NCBI GenBank assembly: GCA_023421075.1
Contig: JAEZUM010000058.1
Span: forward strand, 1 to 64,000
DNA length: 64,000 nucleotides
DNA from: Bacillota bacterium
GTDB taxonomy: Bacteria; Bacillota; Clostridia; Lachnospirales; Lachnospiraceae
Direction of reading: 5' to 3'
Shown: positions 36,902 through 46,243 of the stretch, in pieces
How the letters are laid out: each line of letters opens with the position of its first letter
Numbering within the stretch: the stretch's first letter is position 1
The notes under the pieces: model-generated
The model's database searches: none
What the model saw: only the letters and a program-made list of their open reading frames with translations
Told to the model about the DNA's origin: nothing
Position numbers and translations under genes: made by a program

Positions 36902-36976
36902 AACTGCTATAACGTCCCAATGGGGGCGGAGCAGTAGATTGACATACTTAATCATAAGGTAAAGGAGAATTTTATT

Positions 36977-38065
36977 TTGGGTGAGGATCAGGATAAAGTG
37001 GATTATGTGTCGGAAGAGTCATCAGGAATGTATGGGCAAACAGGGCCGGACTCACAGCAGGGTGCAGATCCGGAAATGGATCATGAAACAGAACAGAACT
37101 TTGATCAGGAGCCGGTGCCGATAAAGCTTCGCATACCGACCTGGGTGATTGCTCTATTCATAGGAGTTGTAATTCTGGAAATCATTAGTTTGATACAATT
37201 TCCTAAAGTATTGAAGGATTATAAGGTATTCAAGCTGGCGGAAAGCCGGATTAGTCAAGGGGAGACGTCCGCTGCGATTAACGATCTATACATGGTGGCC
37301 GAGGCACATCCGAATTCCATTCCGGTTATGGTGAAGCTGGTAGAGTTGTCCATGGAGAACGGTTATTATGACATAGCAGGCTATATTATCGATACTTATA
37401 TCTCCGGTAAAAGTATATCCGATGACGATTATAATACCGTTGACCAATATTATACGAAGCTGGAGAACTATTATAATACCTTGTCTTCTATTGATACCAT
37501 TATGACGGAGGCTCCGAATCAGGATACCTTGGATGAGGAATATTATAATTATATCAGATCCCATATCGAGAGTTTACTCTATACCGAGGGTCAGGATGAT
37601 GCATACCTAAGTTATACTCTGGCAATGATTGCAGGGAATTCAACGAGTACCCTGGATTATCTACAGCAATGCTATGAAATCGACCCGGAATGCTTCGATG
37701 TACGGTCACAGCTCGGCATTGTCTTACGAAGAATGGGGCGTCTTTCCGAAGCAAGAAGTGTCATAGAGGAAGCGTTAGCTAAGGATAAAGCGGATACCAC
37801 TGCACTTCGTGCTCTGGCAACCCTTGCTATGGTTGAGAATGATCTGCAGGGTGGACTTGAAGCTGCAGAAGCAGCTTATACCATCTATCCCGATGGGCTA
37901 TATGTCAGAGAGACCTATCTGATTGCACTGACGATAAACCAGCTGTCCGATCAGGCAGAGGTCATCAGGGCTGAGATGGAGGAGGCAGATGGCATACTGG
38001 ATCAGGATACTCTGCAGCTGTTGAATGGGGAGATTACCTTGCAAGATTATTATATAGGAGAATAG
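36977..38065 (+). CDS. Membrane-anchored TPR protein
   Basis: This 362-residue protein starts at TTG 36977 behind AAGGAGAA. The first 50 residues are acidic and Gln/Asp-rich, one membrane helix follows (about 54-75), and the rest is helical with tetratricopeptide-like pairs (about 85-130 and 225-330). The topology suggests an extracytoplasmic or cytoplasmic scaffold; the orientation is uncertain. The M50-like protease gene starts ten bases after its stop, so the two are probably one operon. Confidence 0.68.
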   Translation: MGEDQDKVDYVSEESSGMYGQTGPDSQQGADPEMDHETEQNFDQEPVPIKLRIPTWVIALFIGVVILEIISLIQFPKVLKDYKVFKLAESRISQGETSAAINDLYMVAEAHPNSIPVMVKLVELSMENGYYDIAGYIIDTYISGKSISDDDYNTVDQYYTKLENYYNTLSSIDTIMTEAPNQDTLDEEYYNYIRSHIESLLYTEGQDDAYLSYTLAMIAGNSTSTLDYLQQCYEIDPECFDVRSQLGIVLRRMGRLSEARSVIEEALAKDKADTTALRALATLAMVENDLQGGLEAAEAAYTIYPDGLYVRETYLIALTINQLSDQAEVIRAEMEEADGILDQDTLQLLNGEITLQDYYIGE

Positions 38066-38074
38066 GAGATTATT

Positions 38075-38608
38075 ATGATTATACCCGGAATACTGATTTC
38101 AATCATAACCTTCCCCGGTGTCATCGTACATGAGCTGGCACATCAATTGTTTTGTTATTTATGTGGTCTGAAGGTATATGAGGTAAAATATTTTCAGTTT
38201 AAGAATCCCAATGGATATGTAATCCATGAGTCCTCGGATCAACCCGGTAAGGTATTCCTGACTTCTATGGGACCCTTCATCGTCAACACGATCATCGGAA
38301 TCTTGATTATACTGCCTGCATCGATTCAGGTAATTGCATTTGAGGAATATAGCAATGTCTTCAATCTGGTACTTGCATGGTTAGGCTTTTCCGTGCTGAT
38401 GCATGCCTTTCCAAGCACCGGTGACGCCAAGGTCATGGTAGAACGCATTCTAAAAAACCCGGAAGTAGGTGTACTGGCTAAGATACTTGCAGCACCGTTC
38501 ATTGGTCTGGTATATGTAGGTGCAATTGGCTCCATCTTCTGGCTGGATGCAATCTATGCGGCAGCAGTAGCATTGTTGATACCGAACCTGATCATCCGTC
38601 TATTATAA
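38075..38608 (+). CDS. Small M50-like membrane metalloprotease
   Basis: This 177-residue membrane protein carries HELAH at about residues 20-24, the zinc-binding HExxH of peptidase M50. A second signature, HAFPSTGDAK, lies near residue 108 and resembles the conserved HAxPxxxD element of DUF3267/M50-like proteins. Four membrane helices are predicted. It lacks a PDZ domain and is shorter than site-2 proteases. AGGAGATT precedes ATG 38075. It is paired with the membrane TPR protein upstream, which might present substrate. The substrate is unknown. Confidence 0.75.
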   Translation: MIIPGILISIITFPGVIVHELAHQLFCYLCGLKVYEVKYFQFKNPNGYVIHESSDQPGKVFLTSMGPFIVNTIIGILIILPASIQVIAFEEYSNVFNLVLAWLGFSVLMHAFPSTGDAKVMVERILKNPEVGVLAKILAAPFIGLVYVGAIGSIFWLDAIYAAAVALLIPNLIIRLL

Positions 38609-38616
38609 AAAAATGA

Positions 38617-38679
38617 GGCCGAACCAAGGAGACATAACCATGCTGATGCAGCTTGGTATGTACCATGGTTCGGCCCTTT
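38617..38679. terminator. Terminator between M50-like and beta-glucosidase genes
   Basis: Arms GGCCGAACCA and TGGTTCGGCC, with an additional inner pairing, lie between convergent genes and are followed by CTTTC. Confidence 0.83.
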
Positions 38680-38737
38680 CTATCTCAACTTCTACGAGGA
38701 GCTGTAATTTTGGAGCAGTGGTACAGGGAAGAATTAA

Positions 38738-41137
38738 TTACTTGCTAAGTAGTTGTCTGAGACCGCTTAGCACCTTGCCATTTGCTAAAGCTACAATACC
38801 GTCCAGCTTCTTATTGTTAATACCTCCTGCCATCTTCATGGAACGAAGGGGCATCTCCATGGTGGATTTCTCAATCATCAGAGCCATGGTAGGATCCTCG
38901 TTGGTCTTTAGCATTTTATTCATTGCGCTCTTCACAACCTTAAGAAGGATCTTACCGATGAAGGTATCTTTAATATCGCCAAGAGTGGAATCCTTCGTAT
39001 AAGGCTTCCCGTTCCGGTCAGGCTGCGGTACATAGCCGAGGAGCCTGTGGAATTGATCATCGCTGACACGAAGGGGTGTACTGGGAGTATGATACTGTGT
39101 TAAGGATCGGTACTCATCAGCGAGCAGACTTTCCTTTCCGTCACCGGCTAGTGTGATTTCTGTATGTAATCGTATATCGGTACCGGAAGCCGCAACCAGA
39201 AGCTCATAGCTTCCACCCTCCACACACCAGTCCTTGGCCTTCGTGTTATAGTAGGAGAAGCTTCTCTTATCAAGCAGGATTTCCACCTTCTTCGTCTCGC
39301 CGGCGGCAAGGAATACTTTGGAGAAGCCCTTCAGCTCCTTCTCAGCGCGGAAGATAGAAGAGGCTTTGCAATGAACATAGAGCTGAACAATCTCAGCACC
39401 GTCCTCTTTGCCGGTATTGGTAATATCTACGGTTACTTTGTACCGGTAGGGGGATAGCTCCATGGCGGCAAGATTACTATATTCGAAGGTAGTATAGGAC
39501 AAGCCGTAGCCGAAGGGGAAGGTTACCGGCTTCTTAATCTTATCGTAATAACGATATCCTACATAGATGCTCTCACGGTATTGAACGGACTTACTGGTTC
39601 CGGGGAAATAACCGGAGCTGGAATTGTCCTCGAGGGCTACGGGGAAGGTCTCGGCAAGCTTTCCGCTGGGGTTCACCTTACCAAGCAGCAAGTCTGCAGT
39701 GGCGGCTCCTCCTGCCTGACCGGCCAGATACATTAAAAGGATTCCTTTCACCTGATTCATCCAGGGCATCGACACGGGAGCACCCAGTTGGAGTACTACG
39801 ATTGTGTTGGGATTCGCCTTAGCAACCGCTTCGATGAGCTTGTTATGGCTCTCCGGCATGGACAGAGTGGTGCGATCAAAGCCCTCGCTTTCGTATTCAT
39901 CCGGAAGACCGGCAAATACAAGAGCAATATCACTTTCCTTTGCTGTCTTGCAGGCAGCCTCCAGCAGATTTGCATCCACCTGCTTCGAGCCAAGATTGTA
40001 GCCCTGCGAATAGGTAACATTTACTCCTGTATCAGAGAGTGCACTGTAAGCATTATCCAGATAAGCCGGATTGATACGGCTGCTTCCCGCACCCTGATAT
40101 CTAGGCTTCTTCGCCATCTCACCGATGACGGCTACTTTAGCAGTAGGACAGATCGGAAGGATAGCGTTGTCATTTTTCAGTAATACAGCTGACTTCGTTG
40201 CTATTTCACGGGCAAGAGTATTATGCTCCTTATTTGTATTCTTGGGGACAGACTTTTCGGACTGTCCTTTTAAGATAAATTCAATAACACGTTCTGCGCA
40301 AAGGTCAACTTCAGCCATAGATAGGGTACCGTTCTTAACCGCAGCAACCACTTCCTGATCGCTATCGCCATTGGTACCCGGCATCTCCAGATCCATACCT
40401 GCCCGAACATTGTCCACGCGGTCATTTACGGCACCCCAGTCACTTACGACAATTCCGTCAAAACCCCATTCCTTGCGCAGGATATCCGTTAATAAGTACT
40501 GATTGGAGCAAGCATAGGTTCCGTTGACTTTATTGTAGCTGGCCATCACAGTCCAGGGCTGGGCCTTCTTCACCGCTGTCTCAAAACCGGCAAGATAGAT
40601 CTCGCGAAGGGCTCTTTCATCCACCTGAGCATCGACAGTCATACGGGAGGACTCCTGGTTGTTGACTGCATAGTGTTTCAAGGAGGTTCCCACATTCATA
40701 CTCTGTATGCCTTGAATGAGTGCGGCCGCCATCTCACCGGCAAGGTAAGGGTCCTCGCTGAAGTATTCAAAATTTCGACCGCATAAAGGGTTACGCTTGA
40801 TGTTAGTTCCGGGGCCAAGAATGGTTGCTACATCCTCCGTTACACATTTTTCACCAAGAGCCTGACCCATACGCTTGAGCAGCTCAGGATCAAAGCTGCA
40901 GGCGGTGGCACTGGCAGTCGGAAAGCTGGTGGATGGAACGCTGTCATTGAGGCCGAGATGGTCAGAGCTGCCCGCCTGTTTTCTGAGTCCATGAGGACCG
41001 TCTGTAATCATGATGGATTTCAGGCCTAATCGGTCGATTCCCTTCAGATGCCAGAAATTCTTACCGCTCAAGAGGCTTGCTTTTTCCTCCAACGACATTT
41101 CTTTCACAAGTTCTTTTGCTTTTGTTTTATAGTCCAT
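38738..41137 (-). CDS. Glycoside hydrolase family 3 beta-glucosidase
   Basis: This 799-residue cytoplasmic GH3 enzyme has the N-terminal TIM-barrel domain with nucleophile Asp near residue 232 in VVSDWGAV and the substrate-binding DGPHGLR near 47. A second alpha/beta domain and a fibronectin III-like domain (about 590-660) follow. The last 120 residues are an extra helical tail not usual in the family. There is no signal peptide. It cleaves terminal beta-glucosyl residues from oligosaccharides after uptake. The divergent AraC regulator at 41366 is its likely controller. Confidence 0.92.
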   Translation of the reverse strand: MDYKTKAKELVKEMSLEEKASLLSGKNFWHLKGIDRLGLKSIMITDGPHGLRKQAGSSDHLGLNDSVPSTSFPTASATACSFDPELLKRMGQALGEKCVTEDVATILGPGTNIKRNPLCGRNFEYFSEDPYLAGEMAAALIQGIQSMNVGTSLKHYAVNNQESSRMTVDAQVDERALREIYLAGFETAVKKAQPWTVMASYNKVNGTYACSNQYLLTDILRKEWGFDGIVVSDWGAVNDRVDNVRAGMDLEMPGTNGDSDQEVVAAVKNGTLSMAEVDLCAERVIEFILKGQSEKSVPKNTNKEHNTLAREIATKSAVLLKNDNAILPICPTAKVAVIGEMAKKPRYQGAGSSRINPAYLDNAYSALSDTGVNVTYSQGYNLGSKQVDANLLEAACKTAKESDIALVFAGLPDEYESEGFDRTTLSMPESHNKLIEAVAKANPNTIVVLQLGAPVSMPWMNQVKGILLMYLAGQAGGAATADLLLGKVNPSGKLAETFPVALEDNSSSGYFPGTSKSVQYRESIYVGYRYYDKIKKPVTFPFGYGLSYTTFEYSNLAAMELSPYRYKVTVDITNTGKEDGAEIVQLYVHCKASSIFRAEKELKGFSKVFLAAGETKKVEILLDKRSFSYYNTKAKDWCVEGGSYELLVAASGTDIRLHTEITLAGDGKESLLADEYRSLTQYHTPSTPLRVSDDQFHRLLGYVPQPDRNGKPYTKDSTLGDIKDTFIGKILLKVVKSAMNKMLKTNEDPTMALMIEKSTMEMPLRSMKMAGGINNKKLDGIVALANGKVLSGLRQLLSK

Positions 41138-41365
41138 AAATACCCTCCATATATAATAGGAATATCGCTTATAAATACCTCGATTCTATAATAACAAATA
41201 CATAGGAGTTGACTATCTTAATATTAAGATTTGTGTTATAATTTTAATGATTGTTTCAGAAAAATCAGCTAGTCTGATATTTTTGAATACACGATACATA
41301 AGAAGATTGCTAAGCACACTTACTAGGATATGTTTTTCAAGCTGGTAAGAAAGGAGTCGGAGTCG

Positions 41366-42169
41366 ATGAAGGTAAAATTTGATACAAAAATCATAAAAGA
41401 GATTCAATACAAAGAGACGCCCAAAGATATTGTATTAGCATACCGCCAGGCAATGTTTGATCAGCGAGAGATGCCGGATAGTACGATTATGTACCGTATG
41501 GAGGAGAAGCTCCTCAATTGTATCCGGCAGGGAGAACCGGACCGGGTAGAGGAAAGTCTTAAGGAAATCTCAGAGGAGGATCGAATGATGGGATGTATGT
41601 CGAAGGATCCACTGCGGCAGGCACAGTATGCTTTTATCTCCGGCTTGACCTTGGCTACACGCGCTGCTATCGAGGGTGGGATACCTGAGATTGAGGCCTA
41701 TAACCTGAGTGATGTCTATGCGCAGAAGGCTGATGTTAGTAAGAAGATCGAAGAAGTCCTGCATTTGTTTGCGGTTGTCTATTATGATTTTGCAAAACGA
41801 GTCCAATTGGTTCGTAAAAGAAAAGCTTACTCTTATCCGATCACCATATGCATCTCTTATATCCTGGATCATTTGCACTATCAGATTACCTTGACGGAGC
41901 TTGCTAAGGTGTGCAGTCTGACCCCGCAGTATCTGTCAACTCTCTTTCGTAAGGAGACCGGGCTGACGATTACCCAATATATCATGAAGGAAAAACTTGA
42001 GACGGCTAAGCAGATGCTGACTTATTCGGAACATACCCTTCAGGAAATAGCAAGCTTCCTTGGTTTCTGTTCTCATTCAAGCTTTACAGCGCATTTTCGA
42101 AATAGCTATAATATAACTCCAAGAGAATATAGAAACAGCTCCAGAACGTATCCTCTGGAGCTGCACTAA
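41366..42169 (+). CDS. AraC family transcriptional regulator
   Basis: This 267-residue regulator has a C-terminal AraC-type double helix-turn-helix (about 165-262; LTELAKVCSLTPQYLSTLFR and LQEIASFLGFCSHSSFTAHF). The N-terminal 150 residues are helical and match no sugar-binding domain I recognise. ATG 41366 follows AAAGGAG. It is divergent from the beta-glucosidase gene across 228 bp, so it probably controls sugar-use genes such as that one. The inducer is unknown. Confidence 0.86.
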   Translation: MKVKFDTKIIKEIQYKETPKDIVLAYRQAMFDQREMPDSTIMYRMEEKLLNCIRQGEPDRVEESLKEISEEDRMMGCMSKDPLRQAQYAFISGLTLATRAAIEGGIPEIEAYNLSDVYAQKADVSKKIEEVLHLFAVVYYDFAKRVQLVRKRKAYSYPITICISYILDHLHYQITLTELAKVCSLTPQYLSTLFRKETGLTITQYIMKEKLETAKQMLTYSEHTLQEIASFLGFCSHSSFTAHFRNSYNITPREYRNSSRTYPLELH

Positions 42170-42578
42170 ACGCTTTCACATTATGTTGCCAGTGAAAATG
42201 GCATCGGGACCACGGAGGCAAGGGTTCGGGTCACCGAGATATAATCGAAACAAAAGTAATACTTCCCGATAAAAACAATTGATTAAGGAGGTTTTGACGA
42301 CGTCGGGAAGGACACCGGGGTGTCTGTAGCTAATGTTCGCTCTTAATACTATGTATTGAAATTGATTATCAATATCTACTACCATACAATACCATATGGG
42401 TGGAACTGTTGTCAAGAATAAAATCAGGAAGATTTTAAAATAATTATGAATAAGTCATATTTTGATGTGTTTTAACGAAAAGTCATTCTTTTCTCACAAT
42501 TCTTTCACAACTTCGGGGAATACTAACTTAAGAAAGTTAGTTCCCTGCCTGTTGTTTATAGAGAAAGTGAGGGAGCTG
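42170..42578. promoter_or_regulatory. Intergenic region with Fur-like palindrome and paired segments, no gene seen
   Basis: There is no convincing coding region. ATTGATTATCAAT at 42361-42373 is a perfect 6-1-6 palindrome within a larger match to the Fur/PerR-type 7-1-7 pattern. Upstream (42262-42324) CTTCCCGA pairs with TCGGGAAG around 32 bases, and GACACC-GG-GGTGTC makes a small hairpin. TGCCA and TGGCA pair at 42186-42202. A further hairpin with arms ACTAACTT and AAGTTAGT lies near 42523-42541, before the DUF2680 gene. It may encode a small RNA, probably on the minus strand downstream of the palindrome. Confidence 0.4.
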
Positions 42579-42579
42579 A

Positions 42580-42984
42580 ATGTTAAAAGCGCGATTATTT
42601 GGATTGGCTATTGCAACAGCAGTAGCAATCACAGGAATTAGTCCAGTTACTGCCTCAGCGGCTGCAGCGGAGTCACAGACAGTAGTGCTGTCAGAGAAGG
42701 ATAAAGATCATAAGGGCAACAGAGCACTCATCGAAGAGAAGATGAACAAAGCCATTAAGAAATGGAACACTTTGACGACAAAACAAAAAAAGGATGTTTA
42801 TGCCCTGCTTGAGAATGAGATGAAAGCACAAAACAAATTATTGGATAAACTGGTTGACCTTGGAGTTATGGCAAAGGAAGACGCAGTGATGTTAAAGCTG
42901 GAACGTATGGACCACTTCAACAAGCTGAAAGAGAGTGGGGAATTTCCGTTAATGAAGCCTAAGGGCAATAAGAGGGACAAATAA
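42580..42984 (+). CDS. Secreted DUF2680-like protein
   Basis: This 134-residue protein has a signal peptide (about 1-27, cleavage near ASA-AAA). The mature part is highly charged and helical, with an NKAIKKWNTLTTKQKKDVYA segment and a Lys-rich tail. It resembles small DUF2680/YckD secreted proteins of Firmicutes. The function is unknown. The ATG at 42580 has GGGAGC upstream and is preceded by a hairpin in the leader. Confidence 0.62.
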   Translation: MLKARLFGLAIATAVAITGISPVTASAAAAESQTVVLSEKDKDHKGNRALIEEKMNKAIKKWNTLTTKQKKDVYALLENEMKAQNKLLDKLVDLGVMAKEDAVMLKLERMDHFNKLKESGEFPLMKPKGNKRDK

Positions 42985-43071
42985 TAGTTGTGAGTCAGAA
43001 AAGGAACGATTGATATAGCAATAGACAGGAATTAACTTTCATTTTATATGGATCATCTATGAATACAAAAT

Positions 43072-43125
43072 AAAAGCAACTTAAGGAGTACTGTTCATGA
43101 AAAAGTATCCTCATAAGTTGCTTTT
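43072..43125. terminator. Terminator between DUF2680-like and MATE genes
   Basis: The arms AAAAGCAACTTA and TAAGTTGCTTTT form a perfect 12-bp stem with further inner pairing, between convergent genes. Confidence 0.87.
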
Positions 43126-43149
43126 CTGAATAAAAAGGTATGAAATTGT

Positions 43150-44511
43150 TTACCTCGTCACATTATTCACCCATTTCATCGACTTATATCTCCATATGGT
43201 AAGAGGGATTTTAATCATCTCATCGCTCATTAAGATCACATATACCACGGGTACCGGTAGGTGGAAGACAAAGGCTGCCAGAGCACCAAGTAAGATGGAG
43301 CCACACCACATGGTTGTGCTGTCCAGGAGTAAGCCGAAGTTCGTATCACCGCCAGCCCGGAATACACCGACTATTAGTGTAGTATTAAAGGCCTGTGCGA
43401 TGGCAAAGTAGGTCATAACGAACATCATGATGCCCAGGTAATCTCTTGCTTCATCACTTAAGGACAGGGTCTGTCTTGCGATCTGGGAAGCAATCAGGAT
43501 GATTCCGGCTCCGATTACGCCCAGTATAATCGTAATACGGATGAAACGCTTGGCATACAGCTTGGCCAGCTCCTCCTTACCTTCTCCGAGCACTTTTCCG
43601 AGAATGATAGCGGTGGCATTGGCTACGCCAAAGGTAACGATCATTGCCAGTTGTCTGGTAACCTGAGTAACCGAATTGGCAGCTACAACGGATTTACCTA
43701 GATGACCGATAATCGCTGCATTCACACTGGTTCCGGTACCCCAGATCAGCTCATTTAGCATAACCGGAATGGAGTATTTCAGAAAGTCACGGAACAATAG
43801 CTTGTCATGAACAAATAGATCTCTGATACGAAAGTGGATCAATTTATTCTTAAATTTCGCATAGCATAATACGATTACAAGCTCAAGGATACGAGCAATT
43901 AAGGTAGCCAGTGCCGCACCGCGAATCCCCATGGGTTCGATACCAAACAATCCGAAGATGAAGATCGCATTCAGAATTACATTGGTAATCAAGGACACCA
44001 GGTATACGACAGTTGCAATGATGACTCGTTCCACGCTACGCATAATGTTCAGGTAGATCATGGTCATTGCCATAAATAGATAAGAAAAGGCGATGATTCG
44101 AAGATAATCGGCACCCTGTGCTATGACATCAGCTTCATTTGAGAAGATATGCATCACAGGAACGGGGAAGAGCAGGACGGCAATGGTAAATAAAACAGCC
44201 ACAGCCAGTGCAATTCGCATCGTTATGCCTAGAATCTTCTCGATGGTCCGGATATCCTTCTTGCCCCAATACTGTGCAGTCAGTACGGCTGCTCCGGAGG
44301 TAAGTCCGAAGAGAATGAGGGTCATGATGAATTGTACCTGTCCGGCAAGGGAGGAAGCAGAAAGCGCAGTCTCACCCACTTTACCTAACATCACTACATC
44401 GGCAGTGGATACTCCGACATTGATCAGATTCTGCAAGGCCATTGGCAGCACCAAAGAGAAAACCATTTTATAAAAGTTTTGTTTTTCATTCTGTTCGATC
44501 TTATGTGTCAT
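43150..44511 (-). CDS. MATE family efflux transporter
   Basis: This 453-residue multidrug and toxin extrusion family protein has twelve predicted membrane helices with internal two-fold repeat. The N-terminal LPMALQNLINVGVSTADVVM and the matching segment in the second half fit the NorM/DinF group. It exports organic cations or similar compounds with Na+ or H+. The start at ATG 44511 has a weak GGGGAT site; GTG 44544 has none. Confidence 0.88.
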   Translation of the reverse strand: MTHKIEQNEKQNFYKMVFSLVLPMALQNLINVGVSTADVVMLGKVGETALSASSLAGQVQFIMTLILFGLTSGAAVLTAQYWGKKDIRTIEKILGITMRIALAVAVLFTIAVLLFPVPVMHIFSNEADVIAQGADYLRIIAFSYLFMAMTMIYLNIMRSVERVIIATVVYLVSLITNVILNAIFIFGLFGIEPMGIRGAALATLIARILELVIVLCYAKFKNKLIHFRIRDLFVHDKLLFRDFLKYSIPVMLNELIWGTGTSVNAAIIGHLGKSVVAANSVTQVTRQLAMIVTFGVANATAIILGKVLGEGKEELAKLYAKRFIRITIILGVIGAGIILIASQIARQTLSLSDEARDYLGIMMFVMTYFAIAQAFNTTLIVGVFRAGGDTNFGLLLDSTTMWCGSILLGALAAFVFHLPVPVVYVILMSDEMIKIPLTIWRYKSMKWVNNVTR

Positions 44512-44854
44512 TGAATTATCCCCAATCTCTTGAACCGGCAGCACGAGCTGTTAGCCCTTACTATAATATAAATTTATTTAAAATCATTTCTGTAAATCAT
44601 GCTTCTAGGACAAAGTAGCATTAATAATCTTAAAAGTCAATGTAGAATCCAATCGCTGATCCTGTTTCCTCATTTATTTATTTTATAGTAATTTGCATAA
44701 AATTTGATATACTGAACTTGATTTAGATAAAATTAGACTAAATTCGACTGTTTTGCTTGACAATATGCAGCTTTCCATATCTAATTAATAATAGAATGAT
44801 TATATTGTAACTTGCACATTCGTTGACCTGGTCTCTCGGGAGGTGTCTATCCAT

Positions 44855-46216
44855 ATGGATGAAACATTAGAAAATAGATTGGCCTTTGAAAAGCTTGTAT
44901 CCAGAATCTCGAGTCGTTTCATTAGCTTTGATGATCTTGATTTAGCAATCAATAATTCACTGGAGGAAATGGGCAGCTTTCGTAATGCCAGCCGGGCATA
45001 TATATTCCTTTTTTCAGATGATAATACGATCATGGATAATACGCATGAGTGGTGCGCCGAGGGGGTTACTCCGGAGATTAACAACTTGAAGGGGTTGCCT
45101 ATCGATACCTTCCCTTGGTGGATGAAAAAATTGAATAACGGTGAAATTATCTTGATAACAGATGTATCAGCGATGCCTCCCGAAGCTGTCACAGAGAAGG
45201 AAATATTGGAGCAGCAGGATATAAAATCGGTACTTGTATTACCGATCTATATTCAAAAGAAGTTATCTGGCTTCTTGGGCTTTGATAATATAACAACCAG
45301 AGAAAGCTGGAGCAGTGAGGATCAGGCCTTATTGCAGATTACCGCTGAAATTTTCAGTAATGCATTTAGCAGAAAGTATTCGGAACAAGCTTTACGATCT
45401 ACAGAACGACAAAGAATGGAAATAGAATTAAAGAACAATGCAGAGCTTCAGGAGACGATCAAACGATTAAAGGAAACTCAAAGTCAGCTGATTCAACAGG
45501 AACAGCTGGCAGGGATCGGTCAGCTGGCAGCAGGGGTTGCGCATGAGATTAATAATCCGCTTGCCATAGCCATGAGTAATTGCAACCTGCTATTGGACGA
45601 ATTAAATAGTGTTAAGGAGCTAAACCCGGCTTATAACATGGAGGAACTGGAGGATATTGCGAAGGATATAGAGGAAGGACTGCGAAGAGTGGATACCATC
45701 GTGAAGAGCCTAAGTGCTTTCTCGAGAGTAGATAATCAGGCTGAATTCAAGGAATATGATCTGCAGGAAGGAATTCGAAATACCTTGGTAGTCGCAAATA
45801 ATGCGTATAAGTATTATGCAGAGATAGAATGTGATTTTACACCGGTTCCGCCAATCGAAGTGAATCCCGGTCAGATCAATCAGGTTCTTCTCAATCTATT
45901 ATTGAATGCAGCTCATTCTCTCAAGACAAAGCATACTGTGGATAAGCAGAGAGGCCTTATTCGCTTTTCCATCAGCTCGGATACGAGCTATCTTTATTGT
46001 AGCATTGAGGATAATGGAATCGGGATTTCGAAGGAAAATCTGAGTAAGATTTTTAATCCTTTCTTTACTACCAAGCCGGTCGGAGAAGGAACCGGCCTGG
46101 GGTTAAGTATTGTATATGACATCATCGTGAATAAGCATCGCGGTGAGGTCGAGGTAGCGAGTGAACTCGGCGAGGGAGCTGTATTTACGCTGAAGCTTCC
46201 CTTGAAAAAACGATAA
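44855..46216 (+). CDS. GAF-domain histidine kinase
   Basis: This 453-residue cytoplasmic kinase has an N-terminal GAF domain (about 10-175), a coiled-coil linker (about 180-220), and HisKA/HATPase domains. The phospho-acceptor His230 is in AAGVAHEINNP. The ATP site shows NLLLNAAHSL, DNGIGISKEN and GTGLGLS. There are no membrane helices. The ATG at 44855 has GGGAGG upstream. It is the first gene of a signalling cluster, 27 bp before a REC-HDOD gene, which is the likely phosphate acceptor. Confidence 0.9.
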   Translation: MDETLENRLAFEKLVSRISSRFISFDDLDLAINNSLEEMGSFRNASRAYIFLFSDDNTIMDNTHEWCAEGVTPEINNLKGLPIDTFPWWMKKLNNGEIILITDVSAMPPEAVTEKEILEQQDIKSVLVLPIYIQKKLSGFLGFDNITTRESWSSEDQALLQITAEIFSNAFSRKYSEQALRSTERQRMEIELKNNAELQETIKRLKETQSQLIQQEQLAGIGQLAAGVAHEINNPLAIAMSNCNLLLDELNSVKELNPAYNMEELEDIAKDIEEGLRRVDTIVKSLSAFSRVDNQAEFKEYDLQEGIRNTLVVANNAYKYYAEIECDFTPVPPIEVNPGQINQVLLNLLLNAAHSLKTKHTVDKQRGLIRFSISSDTSYLYCSIEDNGIGISKENLSKIFNPFFTTKPVGEGTGLGLSIVYDIIVNKHRGEVEVASELGEGAVFTLKLPLKKR

Positions 46217-46243
46217 ATCATTGTTGTCACAAGGAGGTGTGGT

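Noticed and set aside
42176..42415. 79-residue reading frame on the minus strand
   Set aside because: It has no ribosome site, an unusual composition and no recognised motif, and it overlaps the regulatory-looking region.
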